Shown here: in pieces, positions 13,265-19,221 of the stretch | How the letters are laid out: every line of letters starts with the position of its first letter | Numbering within the stretch: position 1 is the stretch's first letter | IMG/VR virus record: IMGVR_UViG_3300030105_001581 | Span: 1 to 60,113 of that record | Strand: one strand, 5' to 3' | Origin: a virus | DNA: 60,113 nt | Translations under genes and position numbers: made by a program | Notes under the pieces: generated by a model | Told to the model about the DNA's origin: nothing | Seen by the model: the letters and a program-made list of their open reading frames with translations, nothing else | The model's database searches: none

Positions 13265-13996
13265 ATGGAAACAAAATATAAAATACCTAAAAACCTTTTA
13301 AGTAAAGGAAATACAAACGCTAAAACTTCAAAGAATAGTTTAAAAACGTTTATACTTTACTTAGCCCCCCATAAACAAAATGCAAAAAATGTAAACATTT
13401 GCCCAATGGCTTCAAAAGGCTGTATTTCCGCGTGTCTTTATACCGCTGGACGGGGTAAGTTCTCAAACGTTCAAAATGCACGAATAAACAAAACAGATTT
13501 TTATATCTATGATAAAGAAATGTTTGTTTTAAAATTAGCTAGCGAAATAATAAAAGAAACCAACAAAGCTAAAAAGAATAAGGAAAAAATAGCATTCCGT
13601 TTGAATGGAACGAGTGATATTGATTTCATTTACTTATTACAAAAATACGCTCAATTAAACATTGAGGATTTAAAAGAGAATGCCGTTTTTTATGATTACA
13701 CAAAAATATTAGGCAAAATAAGAAAGTACAAAGATCATTCAAATTATCATTTAACTTTTTCCAGGGCGGAAGACAATAATTCTATTGCGGAAGCTGCTTT
13801 GAATGATGGTGCAAACGTTGCGATCGTTTTTCGTGATAATTTACCCAGGTTTTGGAGAGGATATAAAGTTATTGACGGGGACACCTCAGATATTTTAATG
13901 ATCTATAATAGGAATGTTGTACTAGGATTAAAAGCGAAAGGCGATGCAAAAAAGGATAAAAGCGGATTTGTAGTTGATGCAGTAAACCCAATTTAA
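13265..13996 (+). CDS. Gp88/DUF7227-like protein, 243 aa
   Basis: Contains the cysteine cluster C-P-M-A-S-K-G-C-I-S-A-C-L-Y with TAGRGKFSNVQNARINKT just after it (about residues 47-77). This CP-x5-C-x3-C pattern followed by a GRG/VQ-AR-KT stretch is characteristic of the phage gene-88 / DUF7227 type families, whose function is unsettled. Three close cysteines suggest a metal or Fe-S site. Downstream, FRLNGTSDIDF and YDYTKILGKIRKY are further conserved-looking blocks. It is the largest gene of the early small-gene region, so probably an important early enzyme. Confidence 0.6.
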   Translation: METKYKIPKNLLSKGNTNAKTSKNSLKTFILYLAPHKQNAKNVNICPMASKGCISACLYTAGRGKFSNVQNARINKTDFYIYDKEMFVLKLASEIIKETNKAKKNKEKIAFRLNGTSDIDFIYLLQKYAQLNIEDLKENAVFYDYTKILGKIRKYKDHSNYHLTFSRAEDNNSIAEAALNDGANVAIVFRDNLPRFWRGYKVIDGDTSDILMIYNRNVVLGLKAKGDAKKDKSGFVVDAVNPI

Positions 13997-14001
13997 ACAC
14001 T

Positions 14002-14214
14002 ATGACACTATTTGAAGATATAGAGACGTACACAGAAAATAAGCCGACAAAGAAAGAAATAAAAAACTATTTGATAAACAAATATTTTGGCGGATCCTTC
14101 ATGTCAGACAAAGCAAAAGATATTGACTTTGAACTTGAAGAGGGTTTTGAATTTGGATATAAAACTTTTTTCGGAGGAAATAAAAAAGGAATAACTATAA
14201 TTAAAAAACGATGA
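14002..14214 (+). CDS. Early protein, hypothetical, 70 aa
   Basis: Starts MTLFEDIETYTENKPTKKEI, 5 bases after the Gp88-like gene. Mixed charged helix, then FELEEGFEFGYKTFFGGNKK, ending in basic residues. Its TGA overlaps the next ATG by 4 bases (ATGA), so translation is coupled. No family recognised. Confidence 0.5.
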   Translation: MTLFEDIETYTENKPTKKEIKNYLINKYFGGSFMSDKAKDIDFELEEGFEFGYKTFFGGNKKGITIIKKR

Positions 14215-14354
14215 ACGAAATCAAAAAGATTTCCCAGGCTTTAAAAAAGCAAAAAGAAAGAACTGCGACTATCCAGGACATTAATTTTTTAATACTTAAA
14301 GAGAGCCAATATGGGACATTGGACACGCGAAGAATTAATCAACTAATAAAATAA
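14211..14354 (+). CDS. Early basic miniprotein, 47 aa
   Basis: ATG overlaps the preceding stop (ATGA). Sequence starts MNEIKKISQALKKQKERTAT and then IQDINFLILKES, a basic helix followed by a short hydrophobic one; it resembles a small helix-turn-helix half. The next gene starts 2 bases after its stop. Tiling in the operon is the main support. Confidence 0.45.
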   Translation: MNEIKKISQALKKQKERTATIQDINFLILKESQYGTLDTRRINQLIK

Positions 14355-14355
14355 T

Positions 14356-14622
14356 ATGCTACATTCAAAATTTAGTACCTCAATTAATATTGAGGATCAG
14401 TCAATAACAATTTTTATTGAACACCTGGTAAACGATGAAAAAAACTTTTTTAATCCAACTTTTTATTTTGACGAAAAAAACAAATTAAAAATTTTGGGTC
14501 ACGGAAGAAAGGAGACTTTTAAATACTTAGCCAGGCACATAAAGACCACAATTAACAATTTGACGCAGTACCTGGAAGATCAGTACCTTCATGAAAGATC
14601 GTACAAGGAATTACCTTTTTAA
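14356..14622 (+). CDS. Early protein, hypothetical, 88 aa
   Basis: Starts MLHSKFSTSINIEDQSITIF. The first half is beta-like (TFYFDEKNKLKILG); the second a helix with arginines and histidines (KYLARHIKTTINNLTQYLED). Ends in a Leu-Pro-Phe. Function unknown. Leader of the next gene is TAAAACCAACAAACA. Confidence 0.5.
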   Translation: MLHSKFSTSINIEDQSITIFIEHLVNDEKNFFNPTFYFDEKNKLKILGHGRKETFKYLARHIKTTINNLTQYLEDQYLHERSYKELPF

Positions 14623-14639
14623 CTTAAAACCAACAAACA

Positions 14640-15191
14640 ATGAGAATAATAGAAATTAAGGCATATCAATTCAAGGAATTAGATGAGCAAACAAAAGAAA
14701 AAGTAATTCAAGATAATTATTATATATCAGTACTTGATGATTGGTATGATTTTACTAAGCAAGATTTGAAAGAAGTAGGTATTGAATTAGAAAGTTTTGA
14801 TATTGATAGAGGAAATTACTGTAATATTCAAATTGACTATGTGTTTAATACTTGTGAGAAAATTATCGAATCTCATGGAGAAAATTCTGAAACGTATAAA
14901 ATTGCTGAAAGATTTATTAAAAAATATAATTCTATTCAAGAGGAAATTGATTCTCTGAATGATTATGATACTGATGATAGCGATGAGGAATATCAAGATA
15001 AACTAATGCAATGCGATGAAGATTTGGATGATTTAGATGAGGAATATATAAAGGAATTCTCTCAAGAAGCCTTATCAATGTTAAAACAAGAATACGAACA
15101 CATGACTAGTGAGGAATATATCATTGATATGTTTGAGGCTAATGAATATGAATTTACTGCTGAAGGTAAAATAATTAAAAACCAACAATAA
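14640..15191 (+). CDS. Acidic early protein, 183 aa
   Basis: Very acidic, helical. The opening IIEIKAYQFKELDEQTKEKV and the segment WYDFTKQDLKEVGIELESFD match a phage family in which this region precedes an SGF-SQGDGA-type segment; here that part reads DRGNYCNIQIDYVF instead. The C-terminus MFEANEYEFTAEGKI also fits that family. The middle has long Asp/Glu runs (DYDTDDSDEEYQDK), which could mimic DNA as anti-defence proteins do. The family is widespread in phages but has no established function that I know. Confidence 0.55.
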   Translation: MRIIEIKAYQFKELDEQTKEKVIQDNYYISVLDDWYDFTKQDLKEVGIELESFDIDRGNYCNIQIDYVFNTCEKIIESHGENSETYKIAERFIKKYNSIQEEIDSLNDYDTDDSDEEYQDKLMQCDEDLDDLDEEYIKEFSQEALSMLKQEYEHMTSEEYIIDMFEANEYEFTAEGKIIKNQQ

Positions 15192-15192
15192 A

Positions 15193-15525
15193 ATGAAAGA
15201 CAATAAACTAATAGCAGAATTTATGAGATTTCCCCAACAATCTGATATAGTAGATGACAGAACAACCGCATACTATATTGGAGATGTAATAAAAGCAAAT
15301 AATGTAAATAATAAAAACGAAGACAATGTGTTTCATCCAGAGGATATGATGTTTCATTCCTCATGGGATTGGCTGATGCCAGTAGTGAATAAATGTTTTG
15401 ATACACATTTTGAGCATAGTGATGATGTAACTTTTGCATTAAATGATGCATTAGTTACGACCAACATTCATGCATTATATGAAGCAGTACTAGAATTTAT
15501 AAAACGTACTAAAAAAAGTACATAA
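15193..15525 (+). CDS. Conserved phage early protein, 110 aa
   Basis: Starts MKDNKLIAEFMRFPQQSD and contains FHSSWDWLMPVVNKCFD and ALVTTNIHALYEAVLEFIKR. The words NKLIAEFM, SWDWLMPVV and NI-ALY-AVVEFI are typical of a short protein family common in Bacteroidetes phages; no function is known. One base separates it from the preceding gene. The last seven codons lie in a 21-bp tandem repeat whose second copy follows the stop. Confidence 0.6.
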   Translation: MKDNKLIAEFMRFPQQSDIVDDRTTAYYIGDVIKANNVNNKNEDNVFHPEDMMFHSSWDWLMPVVNKCFDTHFEHSDDVTFALNDALVTTNIHALYEAVLEFIKRTKKST

Positions 15526-15544
15526 CGTACCAAAAAAAGTACAG
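15503..15544 (+). repeat. Two-copy 21-bp tandem repeat, GTAC-A7-GTAC hairpins
   Basis: Two consecutive 21-base units (15503-15523, 15524-15544) differ at two positions. Each has GTAC, a pyrimidine, seven A and GTAC, so each can fold into a 4-bp hairpin with an A-rich loop. The first unit encodes the C-terminus of the upstream protein; the stop codon spans the unit boundary. Confidence 0.6.
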
Positions 15545-15586
15545 AGCAACATGGTGGATTGTTTAGGTTCGATTCCTAATTGCTCA
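15544..15586 (+). ncRNA. tRNA-like minihelix 1 (acceptor stem plus T-arm)
   Basis: GAGCAA (15544-15549) pairs with TTGCTC (15580-15585). Directly inside the 3' strand is a perfect T-arm: TTAGG, the 7-base loop TTCGATT, CCTAA. The D and anticodon arms are replaced by 13 bases beginning CATGG. The order of T-arm then acceptor strand then A is exactly that of a tRNA 3' half. A second element at 16287 keeps the fold with different stems. I infer a processing or regulatory RNA in the early transcript; it is not a functional tRNA. Confidence 0.6.
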
Positions 15587-15589
15587 CAA

Positions 15590-15603
15590 TGAGAATATTC
15601 TCA
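15590..15603. promoter_or_regulatory. 14-bp palindrome TGAGAATATTCTCA, copy 1
   Basis: Perfect palindrome 4 bases after tRNA-like element 1 and 23 bases before the ATG at 15627. Identical copies are at 16334-16347 and 47640-47653. It could be a protein-binding operator or, in RNA, a hairpin. Confidence 0.6.
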
Positions 15604-15626
15604 GAGATTAAATAAACCAACAAACA

Positions 15627-15833
15627 ATGACAATTATATTTACAATACAAGATATCCTAGATATATCACAAAATCAAATAGATGGCAACTCAGACCTTTT
15701 CACTAAGGGACTGAGTGAAGAGGATGCAAAACAACTTTTGCAGAGCATAGAATCGACCATTAAACAAGAAGCATCAGATATGATTCACGAATTAGTGTAC
15801 GATGATTTAATGGTTATCAATGATCACAATTAA
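15627..15833 (+). CDS. Early protein, hypothetical, 68 aa
   Basis: Starts MTIIFTIQDILDISQNQIDG after the leader TAAATAAACCAACAAACA. Acidic, helical (LSEEDAKQLLQSIESTIKQE), ending DHN. It sits directly downstream of the tRNA-like element and palindrome, so it is a candidate for control by them. No family recognised. Confidence 0.5.
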   Translation: MTIIFTIQDILDISQNQIDGNSDLFTKGLSEEDAKQLLQSIESTIKQEASDMIHELVYDDLMVINDHN

Positions 15834-15848
15834 TTAATTTAAACCAAC

Positions 15849-16097
15849 ATGGAATATAAAGTAATTAGAGAAACACGATTTAATTGTTTCGATAAAGAAA
15901 TTGGCAAATCAGTTTTCTTAGCTGAATGGTCAACAGAATTAGATGATATCATTTCTATTCTTGATGACACTACAATTTACCATACAGAAGAAAAAGAAAC
16001 TTCATATGGTCATGTAGAATGGGAAGCAATATTTAGAGATAAAGATTTTGCAGATACCAGTTTTCTTGATGAAAGCCAATTAATTAAAAACGATTAG
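15849..16097 (+). CDS. Early protein, hypothetical, 82 aa
   Basis: Starts MEYKVIRETRFNCFDKEIGK after TTTAAACCAAC. Acidic alpha/beta protein with ILDDTTIYHTEEKETS and WEAIFRDKDF. No cysteine cluster and no membrane segment. The next gene begins 2 bases after its stop. Function unknown. Confidence 0.5.
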   Translation: MEYKVIRETRFNCFDKEIGKSVFLAEWSTELDDIISILDDTTIYHTEEKETSYGHVEWEAIFRDKDFADTSFLDESQLIKND

Positions 16098-16099
16098 CT

Positions 16100-16285
16100 A
16101 TGAAATCAGTACAAGATGATTTTTGGAATCACAGCATCAATCCTATTACTGGATATGTTGTAGAAAAGCATGAGATGAAAAATCTTGTTTCTAGTTACAA
16201 ATATATTACAACACCTTTTGTAATCCCCAAAGAAATAAAAATACGACCATATAGTATTTTATATGATATAATAATTAGTGCCTAA
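16100..16285 (+). CDS. Early protein, hypothetical, 61 aa
   Basis: Starts MKSVQDDFWNHSINPITGYV and ends with a hydrophobic YSILYDIIISA. No leader motif, but it follows the previous stop by 2 bases, so it may be translated by coupling. The tRNA-like element 2 begins one base after its stop. No family recognised. Confidence 0.45.
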   Translation: MKSVQDDFWNHSINPITGYVVEKHEMKNLVSSYKYITTPFVIPKEIKIRPYSILYDIIISA

Positions 16286-16286
16286 A

Positions 16287-16330
16287 GGATAGCATGGTTG
16301 CATGGAGGAATTCGATTTTCCTCCTATCCA
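16287..16330 (+). ncRNA. tRNA-like minihelix 2 (acceptor stem plus T-arm)
   Basis: GGATAG (16287-16292) pairs with CTATCC (16324-16329). The T-arm is GAGGAA, loop TTCGATT, TTCCTC. The linker CATG-GTTG-CATG can form a small third hairpin. Compared with element 1, both stems have changed sequence but keep pairing, while the T-loop and the start of the linker (CATGGT) are conserved. This covariation is strong evidence for selection on RNA structure. It is followed by ACA and the identical palindrome. Confidence 0.65.
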
Positions 16331-16333
16331 CAA

Positions 16334-16347
16334 TGAGAATATTCTCA
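16334..16347. promoter_or_regulatory. 14-bp palindrome TGAGAATATTCTCA, copy 2
   Basis: Same perfect palindrome as at 15590, in the same position after the tRNA-like element. The following AGATTAAA leader is also shared, so the whole cassette was probably duplicated while the stems of the tRNA-like part drifted. Confidence 0.6.
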
Positions 16348-16365
16348 GAGATTAAACAAACAAAC

Positions 16366-16434
16366 ATGAACGCACTAATATTTTTAGCACCTAGTTTTTT
16401 ATATTTAATAGTATTAATTTTAATAAGCAAATGA
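16366..16434 (+). CDS. Single-TM micropeptide, 22 aa
   Basis: ATG after AACAAACAAAC. The first 20 residues are MNALIFLAPSFLYLIVLILI and almost all of it is one hydrophobic helix. Its TGA overlaps the next ATG by 4 bases (ATGA). A leader-like or membrane-active peptide is plausible; alternatively it only serves to couple translation of the next gene. Confidence 0.45.
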   Translation: MNALIFLAPSFLYLIVLILISK

Positions 16435-16658
16435 CAAAATTAAGAGGAACATATCAGAGGGTAGAAAAAGAGTATACCCTTTCTGTTGATTACACTTACG
16501 AGTGGGAAGATGCAGAATGGGATTATCCTGGAAGTGCTGATTTGGAAGTCACTGAGGCATACCTAAATTCAGAGACTATACCTATGGCGTTTTATCACGA
16601 GTATATTCATGATAAGGTTGAAGATGATTTAAATGAACACGCAAAAGACAATATATGA
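16431..16658 (+). CDS. Early protein, hypothetical, 75 aa
   Basis: Starts MTKLRGTYQRVEKEYTLSVD. Acidic and Trp/Tyr-rich (YTYEWEDAEWDYPGSADLEV). Overlaps both neighbours by 4 bases, so it is tightly coupled. No family recognised; the acidic aromatic surface is similar in character to small inhibitor proteins, which is only an impression. Confidence 0.5.
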   Translation: MTKLRGTYQRVEKEYTLSVDYTYEWEDAEWDYPGSADLEVTEAYLNSETIPMAFYHEYIHDKVEDDLNEHAKDNI

Positions 16659-16912
16659 AAATCTTAAAAAAATTTGGAGTAAGAAGGGGTTACCTAAAAG
16701 AAACTCATATTGCTTTTTTAATTAAGGCAATGTATAGACCCAAGTCTAGACCCAAACCGGGGAGCATGCTAGAGATATTTGTAGAAGCGAGTGTTGACGA
16801 TTATGAGGGAATAAGAGGGGTTAGCCTTCGCGAGAACGGAACTAATAAAATTCTTCTCCTGGAGAACTTAGACAAGGATGGTCTACATGAATTAATTATT
16901 AAGCAGTTATGA
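16655..16912 (+). CDS. Early protein, hypothetical, 85 aa
   Basis: Starts MKILKKFGVRRGYLKETHIA, a basic N-terminus, then PKSRPKPGSMLEIFVEASVDDY and a C-terminal acidic helix. Codon use is slightly richer in G and C than its neighbours by eye. Overlaps both neighbours by 4 bases. Function unknown. Confidence 0.5.
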   Translation: MKILKKFGVRRGYLKETHIAFLIKAMYRPKSRPKPGSMLEIFVEASVDDYEGIRGVSLRENGTNKILLLENLDKDGLHELIIKQL

Positions 16913-17127
16913 AAAAAGCAATAACAATAATTTGTAGTATATTCATATCTGGTTTTGCTTCACAGGAGTATACAAAGGCAGAATTTAAAGCTAGGGCAAA
17001 AGCCTTAGAAATAATCCCCTCGGAATCATTAGATGGCTACCATAGTTGGGATCAAGACGTTTGCTACACATGGCAAGACATTGAATTAATTTTATTTAAC
17101 GAAATACAAAAATCATGGAGAAGATAA
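16909..17127 (+). CDS. Small exported protein, 72 aa
   Basis: The N-terminus MKKAITIICSIFISGFASQE is a signal peptide with likely cleavage after FAS. The mature part is charged and helical with one cysteine and DGYHSWDQDVCYTWQDIE. Early exported phage proteins often act on the host envelope (for example superinfection exclusion), but there is no direct evidence here. Its end overlaps the next gene by 13 bases. Confidence 0.5.
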   Translation: MKKAITIICSIFISGFASQEYTKAEFKARAKALEIIPSESLDGYHSWDQDVCYTWQDIELILFNEIQKSWRR

Positions 17128-17372
17128 TTGAAAAAATTAAAGAGAGGATGAAACAGAGTAAAAAGCGAGCATTAGAGAGGAATATACTTTTTTCTAAACT
17201 CATTGACAATGATCGCAAATGCAGAGCATTAAGATTAACGATGGCCAGAAAATACATCAAGGATGGTAATCTTCTGGAAGACGAGAGATCAATGAAAAGA
17301 TTTATAAAATCTATGGATTTGACTGTGGAGCAGTTAAACATCAGAAAGCAACTTAAATATCAATCATCATGA
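17115..17372 (+). CDS. Basic coiled-coil protein, 85 aa
   Basis: Starts MEKIIEKIKERMKQSKKRAL. Nearly entirely helical and strongly basic (ERNILFSKLIDNDRKCRALR). Overlaps both neighbours. The composition fits a nucleic-acid-binding or bundle-forming protein. No family recognised. Confidence 0.5.
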   Translation: MEKIIEKIKERMKQSKKRALERNILFSKLIDNDRKCRALRLTMARKYIKDGNLLEDERSMKRFIKSMDLTVEQLNIRKQLKYQSS

Positions 17373-17485
17373 TATACGAACCAATAGTAGATGAAACCAA
17401 TATAGACTTTCTTTTAAAGAGCAATGAAGCCCTGAGAGAGGAAGTGGATAGATTAAAAAAATTAATAGCTGCCCTTAATAAGTAG
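17369..17485 (+). CDS. Leucine-zipper miniprotein, 38 aa
   Basis: ATG overlaps the preceding stop by 4 bases. The sequence MIYEPIVDETNIDFLLKSNE is followed by a heptad pattern (ALREEVDRLKKLIAALNK), so it is likely a short coiled coil that pairs with itself or with the protein before it. It ends 25 bases before the operon terminator. Confidence 0.5.
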   Translation: MIYEPIVDETNIDFLLKSNEALREEVDRLKKLIAALNK

Positions 17486-17510
17486 CTACTGATGTTGTTT
17501 TGTTTGTTTG

Positions 17511-17540
17511 AAAGGGTAGCAGAAATGTTGCCCTTTTTTT
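17511..17540 (+). terminator. Rho-independent terminator of the early operon
   Basis: AAAGGGTAGCA pairs with TGTTGCCCTTT (two wobble pairs) around a GAAA tetraloop and is followed by further T. An 11-bp stem with a stable loop makes this the strongest terminator in the window. It separates the small-gene operon from the DNA operon. Confidence 0.85.
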
Positions 17541-17560
17541 ATGACCTGTAAAATGGACTG

Positions 17561-17592
17561 CCCATTATGGGACAAAACTACCCCATTATGGG
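17561..17592. promoter_or_regulatory. Operator pair CCCATTATGGG, 21-bp spacing
   Basis: Two identical 11-bp palindromes, CCCATTATGGG, at 17561-17571 and 17582-17592. Their starts are 21 bp apart, two turns of B-DNA, so two dimers could bind the same face. They lie just upstream of the promoter for the DNA operon. Next to them AACACGT occurs twice. Confidence 0.65.
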
Positions 17593-17612
17593 AAAACACG
17601 TAAAAAACACGT

Positions 17613-17642
17613 TTTGCACACATAAAAACACAACTATATTAC
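17613..17642 (+). promoter_or_regulatory. Promoter of the DNA-replication operon
   Basis: TTTG at 17613-17616 and TATATT at 17635-17640 with an 18-base spacer approximate TTG-N19-TAnnTTTG. The paired CCCATTATGGG sites end 20 bases upstream, a position suited to an activator. The first ATG is 75 bases downstream after a leader with three AAATC repeats. Confidence 0.45.
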
Positions 17643-17714
17643 TTCCAAGTAAGTATTAGGATTTTAACAAATAATTGCTTAAATTTATACATAAATCAAA
17701 TCAAATCAAATTAA

Positions 17715-17897
17715 ATGCATTTAACCAACGACACAATTGACCGCTTCATTGACGATGATTATCAATGTAAAGGCTATGTTCAGGCACACGACTTTATTCT
17801 TGAACTAAGAAACACCACCTTTAAAAAACTAAACGAAAATGAGTTGTTAGAGTTTCGAAAGACTCTGGCAAACGCATTAGATTTCACACTCAAATAA
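17715..17897 (+). CDS. Small protein of the DNA operon, 60 aa
   Basis: Starts MHLTNDTIDRFIDDDYQCKG after a leader of repeated AAATC. Helical, acidic at the start, ending LRNTTFKKLNENELLEFRKT. It is the first gene of the replication operon, 5 bases before the DnaA-like gene. No family recognised; a small regulator or replication accessory would suit its place. Confidence 0.5.
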   Translation: MHLTNDTIDRFIDDDYQCKGYVQAHDFILELRNTTFKKLNENELLEFRKTLANALDFTLK

Positions 17898-17902
17898 TTA
17901 AA

Positions 17903-18199
17903 ATGAAAGAAAAAATATTCAATCAATTTATTGATAACATATTGGACCATACTGGTCTTACTAGAGAAGAGTTTTTCTCTAAATCTCAAAACGGTGAGAT
18001 AGTGTTAGCAAGGCAAACCTTGTTCTACTTATGCATAAAAAGAAAGTTAACCGTGGGTCAGATTATGCAGTACATGAAAAACAATGACAATCAACTTCAG
18101 AGGAGTCCAATAACACATGGAGTATCCGCAATAGAGAAGCAGCTTTTAGAAGATAGTGACTTAAATGAAATAATTAATAAGCTAAGCATTGTTTTCTAA
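17903..18199 (+). CDS. DnaA domain IV-like DNA-binding protein, 98 aa
   Basis: Residues 19-80 resemble the DNA-binding domain IV of DnaA: TREEFFSKSQNGEIVLARQT matches the DnaA signature (S-x-x-R-E-I-V-x-A-R-Q), followed by LCIKRKLTVGQIMQYM and SPITHGVSAI where DnaA has the GRDHTTVLHA recognition helix. There is no AAA+ ATPase part; the protein is only the helix-turn-helix domain plus a short N-terminal helix. It likely binds DNA at an origin or regulates the operon. DnaA domain IV relation is good; target sites are unknown. Confidence 0.7.
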   Translation: MKEKIFNQFIDNILDHTGLTREEFFSKSQNGEIVLARQTLFYLCIKRKLTVGQIMQYMKNNDNQLQRSPITHGVSAIEKQLLEDSDLNEIINKLSIVF

Positions 18200-18611
18200 A
18201 CTGCGCCTTGAAGAAATATTTCAAGAGGCTAAGACAGATGGAGTCAGTAAAAATATTAGCAGTAAGCTATACGAGGCATATATGAATAAGGGAGTAAAGA
18301 TTATCAAGGATACTCACTCAACAAGAATAGAAACATCTGGAATTAATTACTATCAGGAGTTGTCTGTAGAGCAGTATAAACTATTTAATAAGGGGTGGCT
18401 TTTTGGGGTGTATACAATAGCCTTAAAAAAATATCAACTTCACTTAGAAAGGCTCGATCTAAAAGTGCGTGATGAAATGAACTCAAGTAAATCTATGAAG
18501 CTGTTAGATGGACACAAGACTCATAGACATACACTTAATAAAAAACATGAAGATGTGTCAAAAAAGTTACATGAATTAACCAAAAATAAAACCAACAATT
18601 ATGAGCAATAA
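18189..18611 (+). CDS. Hypothetical protein of the DNA operon, 140 aa
   Basis: Open from a TTG at 18189 that overlaps the previous gene by 11 bases; the first in-frame ATG is at 18282 (MNKGVKIIKD), so the N-terminus is uncertain. The segment between them reads like protein (LEEIFQEAKTDGVSKNISSK), which favours the upstream start. The rest is helical and basic (YQLHLERLDLKVRDEMNSSK). It sits between the DnaA-like protein and the annealing protein. No family recognised. Confidence 0.5.
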   Translation: MFSKLRLEEIFQEAKTDGVSKNISSKLYEAYMNKGVKIIKDTHSTRIETSGINYYQELSVEQYKLFNKGWLFGVYTIALKKYQLHLERLDLKVRDEMNSSKSMKLLDGHKTHRHTLNKKHEDVSKKLHELTKNKTNNYEQ

Positions 18612-19221
18612 AAAATCAGTATATGAAGTACTATCGGCAGTAGATGTCAGTACGCACGTTAAAAGAAAAGGAAACCTATCCTATTTGTCATGGGCATGGG
18701 CATGGGGAGAAGTTGCAAAGCGATACCCTGATGCTAACTATGAAGTTTATAGAAATCCAGAAACTAATCTCCCTTACGATTATGTGGAGGGAACTGGCTA
18801 TATGTGTTACACTACTGTAACTATAGAGGGTAAGTCACTACAGATGTGGTTACCAGTAATTGACTTTAAAAATAAGTCTATACTAAGCAATGCCACCACC
18901 TTTGATATTAATAAAACACTCATGCGATGCCTGACTAAGAATGTGGCTATGCATGGTCTTGGACATTATATCTATGCGGGTGAGGATCTTCCAGAGCCTT
19001 CAAAGATAGCCAGTCCACAGAGCCTTGACTTGGGTACAATTCCTAAACCTAGAGATGTTACTTTAGACATTGGGGATGACGATATGTATGTGGTCCTTAA
19101 AAAAATGGTAGAGTATAGGGACGAAGGACATTCTTTTGATAAGATCGTAAGTGGTCTAGAGAAGAAATATAAATTTAATGAAAAAACAACTAAATACTTA
19201 AAACAAGCGTACAATGGCTAA
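18601..19221 (+). CDS. Sak-type single-strand annealing protein (DUF1071-like), 206 aa
   Basis: Recombination protein that anneals complementary ssDNA. It has the DUF1071/Sak layout: KGNLSYLSWAWAWGEVAKRYPDA near residues 23-45, an aromatic beta core (YDYVEGTGYMCYTTVTIEGK), and NKTLMRCLTKNVAMHGLGHYIYAGEDLP at about 102-130, the strongest family signature. It overlaps the exonuclease gene by 8 bases, the usual annealase-nuclease pair of phage recombination systems. The C-terminal 60 residues are a variable tail. Confidence 0.8.
   Translation: MSNKKSVYEVLSAVDVSTHVKRKGNLSYLSWAWAWGEVAKRYPDANYEVYRNPETNLPYDYVEGTGYMCYTTVTIEGKSLQMWLPVIDFKNKSILSNATTFDINKTLMRCLTKNVAMHGLGHYIYAGEDLPEPSKIASPQSLDLGTIPKPRDVTLDIGDDDMYVVLKKMVEYRDEGHSFDKIVSGLEKKYKFNEKTTKYLKQAYNG

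Noticed and set aside
15544-16330. Canonical tRNA genes
   Set aside because: T-arm and acceptor stems are present but there is no anticodon arm, no D-arm and no room for them.
11817-17485. CRISPR array or repeat-spacer structure in the early region
   Set aside because: The repeated hairpins and leaders are irregularly spaced and surround genes; no direct repeat-spacer pattern exists.
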